Below are positions 1 to 4,715 of a stretch of DNA of 6,198 nt, in pieces. Positions within the stretch are counted from its first letter, which is position 1. Each line of letters opens with the position of its first letter. Source of the DNA: JAKPNF01 sp031556275. GTDB lineage: Bacteria > Verrucomicrobiota > Verrucomicrobiia > Opitutales > JAKPNF01. The notes under the pieces were generated by a model. It saw only the letters and a program-made list of their open reading frames with translations, did no database searches and was not told where the DNA came from. A program made the position numbers and the translations under genes. The stretch is taken from positions 1-6,198 of the forward strand of contig JAVBTG010000211.1 of assembly GCA_031556275.1 (NCBI GenBank), given 5' to 3'.

Positions 1-79
1 CTTCGGTGTAGAAGTCGACCATGCGGTACAAGTCGTTCACGCGCATGCGCGTGTGCAGGAGTTTTTTCACGAAAGCCAT
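1..79 (-). CDS. gloA: Glyoxalase I-like VOC protein (5' end only)
   Basis: Partial gene: only the first 26 codons are in the window, read leftward from an ATG at 79-77, and the rest lies beyond the left edge. The N-terminus reads MAFVKKLLHTRMRVNDL, then YRMVDFYTE. This matches the opening of lactoylglutathione lyase (glyoxalase I): a first beta strand with LLHT.MRV, followed by the D(L)..(S/M)(I/V)DFYT helix. In that family the His of LLHT (here H9) is a metal ligand. The enzyme converts the glutathione-methylglyoxal hemithioacetal to lactoylglutathione and so detoxifies methylglyoxal made from triose phosphates. The gene is divergent from the TetR-type regulator, a common arrangement for a regulator and its target. 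No good Shine-Dalgarno precedes the ATG. Another VOC-fold enzyme cannot be excluded because only the first beta-alpha unit is visible. Confidence 0.75.
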   Translation of the reverse strand, partial: MAFVKKLLHTRMRVNDLYRMVDFYTE

Positions 80-89
80 GGTGCCTGCG

Positions 90-117
90 ATTGTCCGGGT
101 TTTGCACGCGAGGTCAA
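90..117 (-). promoter_or_regulatory. Candidate promoter of the glyoxalase-like gene
   Basis: Read on the minus strand there is a -35-like TTGACC (117-112), a 16-nt spacer and a -10-like GACAAT (95-90). Each hexamer matches the sigma-70 consensus at four or more positions. Transcription would begin only a few bases before the ATG at 79, giving a very short leader, which fits the missing Shine-Dalgarno. The -35 box lies inside operator-like site 1 (102-117). Matched by eye only. Confidence 0.35.
102..117. promoter_or_regulatory. Operator-like site 1 (degenerate)
   Basis: TTGCACGCGAGGTCAA matches site 2 (142-157) at 12 of 16 positions, in the same orientation and exactly 40 bp upstream. Its dyad symmetry is weaker than that of site 2. 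It overlaps the candidate -35 of the divergent glyoxalase-like gene, so a bound repressor could block that promoter. Binding by the adjacent TetR-family protein is inference. Similarity to the -35 consensus on either strand contributes part of the match. Confidence 0.35.
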
Positions 118-141
118 AACTTTTTCAAGGGGTTTTTCAAA

Positions 142-157
142 TTGACAGCGCGGTCAA
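142..157. promoter_or_regulatory. Operator-like palindrome, site 2
   Basis: TTGACAGCGCGGTCAA is a near-perfect 16-bp palindrome: the half-sites TTGACAGC and TTGACCGC differ at one base. TetR-family dimers typically bind palindromes of about this size next to their own gene. The site contains the TTGACA that looks like the -35 box of the tetR gene starting at 183, so autorepression is a reasonable inference. Confidence 0.45.
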
Positions 158-171
158 ACAGCACTGTTAAT
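142..171 (+). promoter_or_regulatory. Candidate promoter of the tetR-family gene
   Basis: A perfect -35 TTGACA (142-147) is followed after 18 nt by GTTAAT (166-171), a four-of-six -10 match. A start about seven bases further would leave a leader of only around five nucleotides before ATG 183. That would exclude the AGGGG (172-176), which otherwise looks like a modest Shine-Dalgarno. Either the message is nearly leaderless or the true promoter lies further upstream. Confidence 0.4.
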
Positions 172-182
172 AGGGGTTTGCT

Positions 183-815
183 ATGCCCGGCGACCTTTCC
201 ATCCAGCAAAAAATTTTCGAGGCGGCGAACAAGGTCTTCGCCCGCCACGGGTTTGATTTGGCGACGATGACGCAGATCGCCGAGCAGGCGGGCATTTCGC
301 GCACGTCGCTGAATTATTACTACCGCACGAAGGAACGGCTCTTTCTGGCCATCCACGAGGAGGCGGCCAACGATCTGGGGCCGAAGCTGCGCGCGCTGAT
401 CGACGTTCCGGGCACGATTTTGGAAAAGTTGCCGGAATTGACCCGCGCGTACGTCGCGTGGATGCGCGCCTATTCGCTATTGCCCGCGATCTCCAACGTC
501 AAAAGCAAAGAGTTTGACGCGGTTTCGCGCCGGCGGATGCGGCGGGAATTCGGGGAAAAATACGGGTTTTTCCGCCTGATGCGCCAATTTCGCAAGGAGG
601 TGCGGCAGGGCAAGTTGCGTAAAATTCCGTTCGGACAGGCCATTGTGGCGTTCCACGGGCTGACGGGCTTCCCTTTTTTGATCCAAGACATGATCAGGGA
701 CGACTGGACGGGCGACGACGACAAGGCGTTCGACCGTTTCGCCGAAAGCCTCGCGCCTACCGCCATCACGTGCATGCGAGCGTTGCTGGACCCCGCCTGC
801 GGGTGCCATGAGTGA
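183..815 (+). CDS. TetR/AcrR-family transcriptional regulator
   Basis: This 210-residue protein has the usual TetR-family length and layout. Residues about 8-54 form the N-terminal DNA-binding domain: a first helix (QQKIFEAANKVFARHGF), then a helix-turn-helix with T30-QIAEQAGIS and RTSLNYYYRTKERLF. The NYYYxxKExLF recognition-helix signature is characteristic. The remainder (about 55-210) is a helical ligand-binding and dimerisation domain too divergent to assign a ligand. The C-terminus is odd, with C197, C206, C208 and H209 clustered in the last 14 residues, ending CGCHE. The ATG at 183 has AGGGG upstream and gives a normal N-terminus. It is divergent from the glyoxalase-like gene and lies 63 bp upstream of the class II aldolase gene. 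It probably represses itself and possibly the divergent gene through the palindromes at 102-117 and 142-157. The family is certain; the regulon is inference. Confidence 0.93.
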   Translation: MPGDLSIQQKIFEAANKVFARHGFDLATMTQIAEQAGISRTSLNYYYRTKERLFLAIHEEAANDLGPKLRALIDVPGTILEKLPELTRAYVAWMRAYSLLPAISNVKSKEFDAVSRRRMRREFGEKYGFFRLMRQFRKEVRQGKLRKIPFGQAIVAFHGLTGFPFLIQDMIRDDWTGDDDKAFDRFAESLAPTAITCMRALLDPACGCHE

Positions 816-822
816 TTTAGTA

Positions 823-850
823 TTGCCCTGTTTTCGGTAAAGGCGATAAG
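823..850 (+). promoter_or_regulatory. Weak candidate promoter of the class II aldolase gene
   Basis: TTGCCC (823-828), a 16-nt spacer and GATAAG (845-850) each match the sigma-70 boxes at four of six positions. A rival -10-like TTTAAT (859-864) has no convincing -35. The gap after the tetR-type gene (816-878) has no terminator-like hairpin, so read-through from that gene is also possible. Confidence 0.25.
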
Positions 851-860
851 GTTAAACCTT
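848..860. repeat. 13-bp palindrome upstream of the class II aldolase gene
   Basis: AAGGTT-A-AACCTT is a perfect dyad around one central base, centred about 25 bp before the aldolase start codon. It is too short and AU-rich to be a terminator. It could be a regulator-binding site overlapping the promoter, but with six bases per arm chance cannot be excluded. Confidence 0.3.
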
Positions 861-878
861 TAATTCCCTCAAAAAACC

Positions 879-1871
879 ATGGTCTCCTACAAAGATATCG
901 GTCTGGTGAACTCGCGCGAGCTTTTCAAAAAAGCCATTGCCGGCAAGTATGCCGTTCCCGCGTTCAACTTCAACAACATGGAACAGATGCAGTCCATCAT
1001 TCAGGCCTGCGTCGAGACCAAGTCGCCTGTGATCCTGCAGGTCTCCGGCGGCGCGCGCAAGTACGCCAACCAGACGCTGTTGCGCTACATGGCGCAGGGC
1101 GCCTGCGAGTACGCCAAGGAGCTCGGCTTTAACGTGCCCGTCGTCCTACACTTGGACCACGGCGATTCCTTCGAGCTGTGCAAGTCCTGCATCGAGTACG
1201 GTTTTTCCTCCGTCATGATCGACGGCTCGGCCCTCCCCTACGAGAAGAACGTGGAGCTGGCCGCCAAGGTCGTCGAGTACGCGCACAAGTACGACGTGAC
1301 CGTCGAGGGCGAGCTCGGCGTTTTGGCCGGCATCGAGGACGAGGTCTCCCACGAGCACCACTCCTACACGCAGCCCGAGGAAGTCGAGGATTTCGTGAAG
1401 AAGACGGGCGTCGACTCGCTCGCCATCTCGATCGGCACCTCCCACGGCGCGTTCAAATTCAAGCCCGACCAGTGCACGCGCAATGAAAAGGGCGTGCTCG
1501 TGCCGCCTCCCCTTCGTTTCGACATCCTGCAGGAAGTGGAAAAGCGCATTCCCGGTTTCCCGATCGTGCTGCACGGGGCCTCGTCGGTTCCCCAGCAGTA
1601 TGTCGACACCATCAACCAGTACGGCGGCAAGCTCGACGCCGCGGTCGGCATCCCCGAGGAACAGCTGCGCCAAGCCGCCGAGTCCGCGGTGTGCAAGATC
1701 AACATCGACTCCGACGGCCGCTTGGCCATGACCGCCGCCGTGCGCGAAGTGATGGCTAAAACCCCCTCCGAGTTCGATCCGCGCAAGTACCTCGGGCCCG
1801 CCCGCGACGAGCTCAAGAAGCTCTACATGCACAAGATCAACAACGTGCTGGGCTCCGCCAACAAGGCATAA
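879..1871 (+). CDS. fba: Class II fructose-bisphosphate aldolase
   Basis: This cytoplasmic zinc-dependent enzyme of glycolysis and gluconeogenesis interconverts fructose 1,6-bisphosphate with DHAP and glyceraldehyde 3-phosphate. The 330-residue protein is a complete TIM barrel with all class II signatures. VPAFNFNN is at 26-33. LHLDHG is at 90-95, where D93 is the catalytic-acid position and H94 a zinc ligand. YGFSSVMIDGS is at 107-117. E143/E145 lie in VEGELG. GTSHGAFKF is at 186-194, with H189 a zinc ligand. LHGASS is at 231-236, with H232 a zinc ligand. NIDSDGR is at 275-281 and binds substrate phosphate. No key residue is missing. Codon use is strongly biased (AAG for Lys, GAG for Glu, C-ending codons), as expected for a highly expressed gene. 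The ATG at 879 has no Shine-Dalgarno. It is 63 bp after the tetR-type gene and is closed by a strong terminator. A related class II aldolase such as tagatose-bisphosphate aldolase is possible but less likely. Confidence 0.95.
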   Translation: MVSYKDIGLVNSRELFKKAIAGKYAVPAFNFNNMEQMQSIIQACVETKSPVILQVSGGARKYANQTLLRYMAQGACEYAKELGFNVPVVLHLDHGDSFELCKSCIEYGFSSVMIDGSALPYEKNVELAAKVVEYAHKYDVTVEGELGVLAGIEDEVSHEHHSYTQPEEVEDFVKKTGVDSLAISIGTSHGAFKFKPDQCTRNEKGVLVPPPLRFDILQEVEKRIPGFPIVLHGASSVPQQYVDTINQYGGKLDAAVGIPEEQLRQAAESAVCKINIDSDGRLAMTAAVREVMAKTPSEFDPRKYLGPARDELKKLYMHKINNVLGSANKA

Positions 1872-1890
1872 GTCGGTCTGCCGTTTGTTT

Positions 1891-1929
1891 AAAAAAGCGG
1901 GAGTTCCTGAAAAAGGCTCCCGCTTTTTT
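1891..1929 (+). terminator. Rho-independent terminator of the class II aldolase gene
   Basis: A7-bp GCGGGAG/CTCCCGC stem (1897-1903 with 1917-1923) extends by six A-T pairs to 13 bp, with a 13-nt loop, and ends in six T (1924-1929). It begins 20 bp after the stop codon. The A tract on the 5' side would make it work in both directions, although only the plus strand has a gene ending here. Confidence 0.9.
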
Positions 1930-1962
1930 GTGCCCCGATTCCTTGCAGTTCGGAAATTTCGT

Positions 1963-2131
1963 GGTAGGGTGCATCTGGAAATTCCGCATGGTGGATGCGA
2001 GAGGCGGTTTTGAGGCATTTTTCCGGCTTTCGAGCCGAGGCGATGCAGCGCATCGTCGAGGCGAGGAAACGGAAAAAGGGCCAAAATCCGACTGAGCAGA
2101 CGCCGTGTGGAATTTTCAGATGCACCCTATT
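1963..2131 (+). repeat. Long inverted repeat: MITE-like element or structured leader of fbaB
   Basis: The arms 1963-1993 and 2101-2131 are complementary over all 31 positions: 25 Watson-Crick pairs and six G.U pairs (1963, 1964, 1978, 1986, 1989, 1992), with no gap. The interior keeps folding: 2005-2012 pairs with 2082-2090 around one bulge, and 2018-2024 with 2071-2077. Two apical hairpins follow: CGGCT-TTCG-AGCCG (2024-2037) and CGATGC-AGC-GCATCG (2041-2055). The whole is a branched rod of about 169 nt. Seven T (2130-2136) follow at once, then the fbaB ATG. TA sits at both ends (1965-1966 and 2128-2129), bounding terminal repeats that begin GGGTGCATCTG, as a TA-targeting miniature transposable element would leave. 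No clear promoter was found within it or just upstream. Which reading is right cannot be decided from this sequence alone. Confidence 0.8.
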
Positions 2132-2136
2132 TTTTT

Positions 2137-3207
2137 ATGACTATCGACGAAATCAGCAAACTGCTCAGCGACAATGCCGACAAACTTCTCCGCCATACCT
2201 GCAAGACGATTCCCAAGGACATGCTGCATGTCCCGAGCGGCAACCATGTGGATGAGATTTTGGCACAGAGCGACCGCTCCCAACGCGTATTGAACAATTA
2301 CCAACGCATTTTGAACTCCGGCAGGCTCGCGGGGACGGGGTATGTCTCCATTTTGCCCGTCGATCAGGGGGTCGAGCATTCGGCGGCCGCCTCGTTTGCG
2401 CCGAACCCGATGTATTTTGATCCCGAAAATATCGTCCAGCTGGCGATCGAGGGCGGGTGCAACTGCGTGTGCTCGACCTTCGGTGTCCTTGGCTCCGTGG
2501 CGCGCAAATACGCGCACAAAATCCCGTTTTTGGCAAAGATCAACCACAACGAGCTGCTCACTTTTCCCAACAAGGCCGACGAGATTTTATTCGGCACCGT
2601 CCAGAGCGCCTATGACATGGGGTGCGCCGCCGTGGGGGCCACGATTTATTTCGGCAGCGAGCACGCGGACCGACAGATCGTGGAGATCGCCAAGGCGTTT
2701 GACCGCGCGCATGAGCTGGGCATGGTGACCGTCCTTTGGTGCTACCTGCGCAACCCTGCCTTTAAGACGAAGGAGGCCGACTATCATGAATCGGCCGACC
2801 TCACGGGGCAGGCGAATCATCTGGGTGTCACCATCAAGGCCGACATCATCAAACAAAAGCTGCCCGAAAACAACGGCGGTTATTTGGCGATGCAAAAGCT
2901 AGACCCCGCTTACGGGCGCACGGATAACCGCGTGTATTCCGAGCTGACGACCGACAATCCGGTCGATTTGTGCCGCTGGCAGGTGGCCAACTGCTACATG
3001 GGCCGCCAAGGGCTGATCAATTCCGGCGGGGCTTCGGGCAAGAACGACCTGCACGACGCCGTGCTGACCGCCGTCGTCAACAAGCGCGCGGGCGGCATGG
3101 GGCTGATCTGCGGGCGCAAGTCGTTCCAGCGCCCGATGGCCGAGGGCGTCAAGCTGCTGAACACGATTCAGGACGTCTATCTGTGCAAGGACGTGACGGT
3201 GGCCTAA
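2137..3207 (+). CDS. fbaB: Class I fructose-bisphosphate aldolase (FbaB/DhnA type)
   Basis: This Schiff-base aldolase catalyses the same reaction as the upstream class II enzyme, without metal. The 356-residue protein resembles Escherichia coli FbaB (about 350 residues) along its length. Shared blocks include TIPKDMLHVP (24-33), GRLAGTGY (62-69), SILPVDQGVEHS (71-82), ATIYFGSE (168-175), AHELGMVTVLW (191-201), DLTGQANHL (221-229), NCYMGRQGLINSGGASG and NKRAGGMGLI. The Schiff-base lysine is most likely K239 in DIIKQK (236-241). The ATG at 2137 was chosen because MTIDEISKLL lines up with the FbaB N-terminus. An in-frame GTG at 2107 would add ten residues encoded within the inverted repeat and is not credible. 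There is no Shine-Dalgarno; seven T precede the ATG. FbaB is linked to gluconeogenic growth in E. coli, and a similar division of labour here is inference. Confidence 0.95.
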   Translation: MTIDEISKLLSDNADKLLRHTCKTIPKDMLHVPSGNHVDEILAQSDRSQRVLNNYQRILNSGRLAGTGYVSILPVDQGVEHSAAASFAPNPMYFDPENIVQLAIEGGCNCVCSTFGVLGSVARKYAHKIPFLAKINHNELLTFPNKADEILFGTVQSAYDMGCAAVGATIYFGSEHADRQIVEIAKAFDRAHELGMVTVLWCYLRNPAFKTKEADYHESADLTGQANHLGVTIKADIIKQKLPENNGGYLAMQKLDPAYGRTDNRVYSELTTDNPVDLCRWQVANCYMGRQGLINSGGASGKNDLHDAVLTAVVNKRAGGMGLICGRKSFQRPMAEGVKLLNTIQDVYLCKDVTVA

Positions 3208-3234
3208 AGAGCCTGTCGCGTACCGCAAAAATTG

Positions 3235-3261
3235 GGCCTATTTTTCCAAAAAATAGCCTTT
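3235..3261 (+). terminator. Weak terminator-like hairpin after fbaB
   Basis: CTATTTTT (3238-3245) pairs with AAAAATAG (3249-3256) over a three-base loop. Two more G-C pairs lie beyond a one-base bulge (3235-3236 with 3257-3258), and three T follow. It is AU-rich with a poor U tract, so termination would be inefficient. It lies 28 bp after the fbaB stop, immediately before the next gene's candidate -35. Confidence 0.35.
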
Positions 3262-3287
3262 GACACATCCGCTTATTAATGTAGCAT
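3260..3287 (+). promoter_or_regulatory. Promoter candidate of the PEP-CTERM-like gene
   Basis: A perfect -35 TTGACA (3260-3265) is followed after 16 nt by TAGCAT (3282-3287), a four-of-six -10 match, in a locally AT-rich stretch. Transcription would start near 3294 and give a leader of about 40 nt. This fits an independent transcription unit after fbaB. Confidence 0.5.
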
Positions 3288-3301
3288 TGTTTGTGTATCA
3301 T

Positions 3302-3327
3302 TAGAATACCATAACCCTAATATTCTA
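3302..3327 (+). repeat. Inverted repeat in the leader of the PEP-CTERM-like gene
   Basis: TAGAATA (3302-3308) and TATTCTA (3321-3327) are perfectly complementary across a 12-nt loop and end six bases before the ATG at 3334. The stem is AU-rich and weak as RNA. It could be a minor leader hairpin or a protein-binding dyad. Chance is possible in such an AT-rich stretch. Confidence 0.3.
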
Positions 3328-3333
3328 TTCGCC

Positions 3334-4629
3334 ATGAAATTACCCCACACCGTTTCCCCGATACTACTGCGGCTTTCCGCCATTGCGGCCACCGTGTTTT
3401 TCGCGATCCTGCCCGCCCAAGCCCAGACTGACGGCACGTGGACGGCCGACGCCAATGGCAATTGGAGCGACGGCACCAAGTGGGCCGACGGTCTCGTCGC
3501 CAACGGAGCGGGAGCTACCGCCACGTTTAACCGGACGGGGTTCGCGGCCACGCGCACTATCACCTTGGATGCCAACCGGACCATTGGCACATTGAAGGCC
3601 ATAGGAAATCCGGGTGTCTCGCGCGGTGTGACCATAGACGGCACCGGCACTGTGCTGACCTTCAACCACGGCGCAAACGCCGCCGTGCTCGGCAACGAGG
3701 GAAGCGGCACGTTGATAGTCTCCCCTGCAATCAGCTTGGAATCCTCGCTCAATATCTACAACAATTCCAACGGATCGAGCTATTACATGACCGTCAAGAG
3801 CATCAGCTCCGCCACCGTTGGGGTCAAGACCGTTAGTTTCGCGAATTCGCTCCAGCGCATCAACCTCTCCGGCAGTATCAGCGATGGCACCGGCACCGTC
3901 GCCGTCGTGGCCAACATGGGGGGCGCGGGCGACCTGCGCATTACCACGGGGCATTCGTTCACCGGCGGGCTTTCGCTGTTATCCGGCAAATACCGTCTTT
4001 TTTCGGGAGCCAATAACACATCACTGGGGGCGGGCGAGGTAACCCTCTCCGGAGGGATGATCGACGTCCTTAACGATTTGGGGTCTTTCAATTTTTCCAA
4101 CAAACTGAATCTCACTTCCAACAACACGGGGACTTTCCAAGTGAGCGTGGGTTCCACGATCAACTGGACGGGGCAGATCACCGGCGCGGGCGCTCTCACC
4201 AAAACAGGAGCGGGTACCTTTGTCGTCGGCGCTCAAAACAACTATTTCGGCGGGACGAAGCTAAACGCAGGCACCCTGCAAACCGACACCCTCGGCACGC
4301 TCGGAACCGGCGATGTGAACCTCGCCGCCAACACGACGCTGCTACTGGGTAACAACGCATCTATTGACGACTCCGCCGTTCTGACGTTTGACCTGAGCGC
4401 CCTCATCGGCCTCAATTATACCGGAGAAATGACAATCGCGGGCTTGGGCACCTCGTCCAAGACCATCGATAACGGCACCTATTCGATAGAGGATCTCAAT
4501 GCGTTCTTCGGCGGTTCAAACTTCTCGGGAACGGGCAGCATCACCGTGATCCCCGAGGCTAACAGCGTCGGCGCGATTTTGTCGCTGTGCGCGTTGGCGG
4601 CATTGGGCGCGCGTCGCCGCAAGCAGTGA
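3334..4629 (+). CDS. Exported beta-strand-repeat protein with PEP-CTERM-like anchor
   Basis: This 431-residue protein has three visible parts. Residues 1-30 are a Sec signal peptide: a basic start, a hydrophobic core LRLSAIAATVFFAILP, and likely cleavage after AQA. The mature N-terminus opens with WTADANGNWSDGTKWADG, a typical start of autotransporter-repeat proteins. The body is rich in Gly, Thr, Ser and Asn. It contains a clear autotransporter-associated beta-strand repeat at about 284-316 (GAGALTKTGAGTFVVG, then NNYFGGTKLNAGTLQ) and a degenerate one at about 196-221. Residues 405-431 form a PEP-CTERM-like tail: VIPEANS, a hydrophobic stretch (about 412-426), then RRRK. The core motif reads PEA rather than PEP. 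There is no autotransporter beta-barrel, so anchoring or processing probably depends on an exosortase encoded elsewhere. A cell-surface or extracellular-matrix role is inferred from the family. No Shine-Dalgarno precedes the ATG. Confidence 0.85.
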   Translation: MKLPHTVSPILLRLSAIAATVFFAILPAQAQTDGTWTADANGNWSDGTKWADGLVANGAGATATFNRTGFAATRTITLDANRTIGTLKAIGNPGVSRGVTIDGTGTVLTFNHGANAAVLGNEGSGTLIVSPAISLESSLNIYNNSNGSSYYMTVKSISSATVGVKTVSFANSLQRINLSGSISDGTGTVAVVANMGGAGDLRITTGHSFTGGLSLLSGKYRLFSGANNTSLGAGEVTLSGGMIDVLNDLGSFNFSNKLNLTSNNTGTFQVSVGSTINWTGQITGAGALTKTGAGTFVVGAQNNYFGGTKLNAGTLQTDTLGTLGTGDVNLAANTTLLLGNNASIDDSAVLTFDLSALIGLNYTGEMTIAGLGTSSKTIDNGTYSIEDLNAFFGGSNFSGTGSITVIPEANSVGAILSLCALAALGARRRKQ

Positions 4630-4645
4630 CGGCGTTGTTAGGTTG

Positions 4646-4705
4646 ATTTCCCCCGCGCACAAAAAAGCTCCCGAAAACGGGAGCTTTTTTGTGCGCGGGG
4701 GAAAT
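4646..4705. terminator. Bidirectional terminator within a 60-bp perfect palindrome
   Basis: Positions 4646-4673 and 4678-4705 form a perfect 28-bp stem around an AAAA loop. The inner part, a GCTCCCG/CGGGAGC stem with six A on one side and six T on the other, is a standard bidirectional terminator for the convergent PEP-CTERM-like and metallophosphoesterase genes. Another 15 bp of perfect, mostly GC pairing continues outside the T tract, which is unusual. It starts 16 bp after one stop codon and ends 10 bp before the other. Confidence 0.93.
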
Positions 4706-4715
4706 GCTTTCCGAT

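Noticed and set aside
1146..2084. A 312-codon open frame on the minus strand, antisense to the class II aldolase gene
   Set aside because: It is a shadow of the strong codon bias of fba. Its His/Gly/Leu/Val-rich translation has no recognisable domain, and it runs across the fba terminator and into the inverted repeat.
1889..2125. Small open frames on either strand across the inverted repeat (78 and 86 codons)
   Set aside because: They overlap a terminator and a structured repeat, have no start signal and show no protein family. Non-coding structure explains the region better.
2107..2136. GTG at 2107 as the start of the class I aldolase
   Set aside because: It would place ten extra residues inside the right arm of the inverted repeat. 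ATG 2137 gives an N-terminus that lines up with FbaB.
3278..3288. AATG-TAG-CATT mini-palindrome overlapping the candidate -10 of the PEP-CTERM-like gene
   Set aside because: Four-base arms in AT-rich DNA are not significant. Not listed as an operator.
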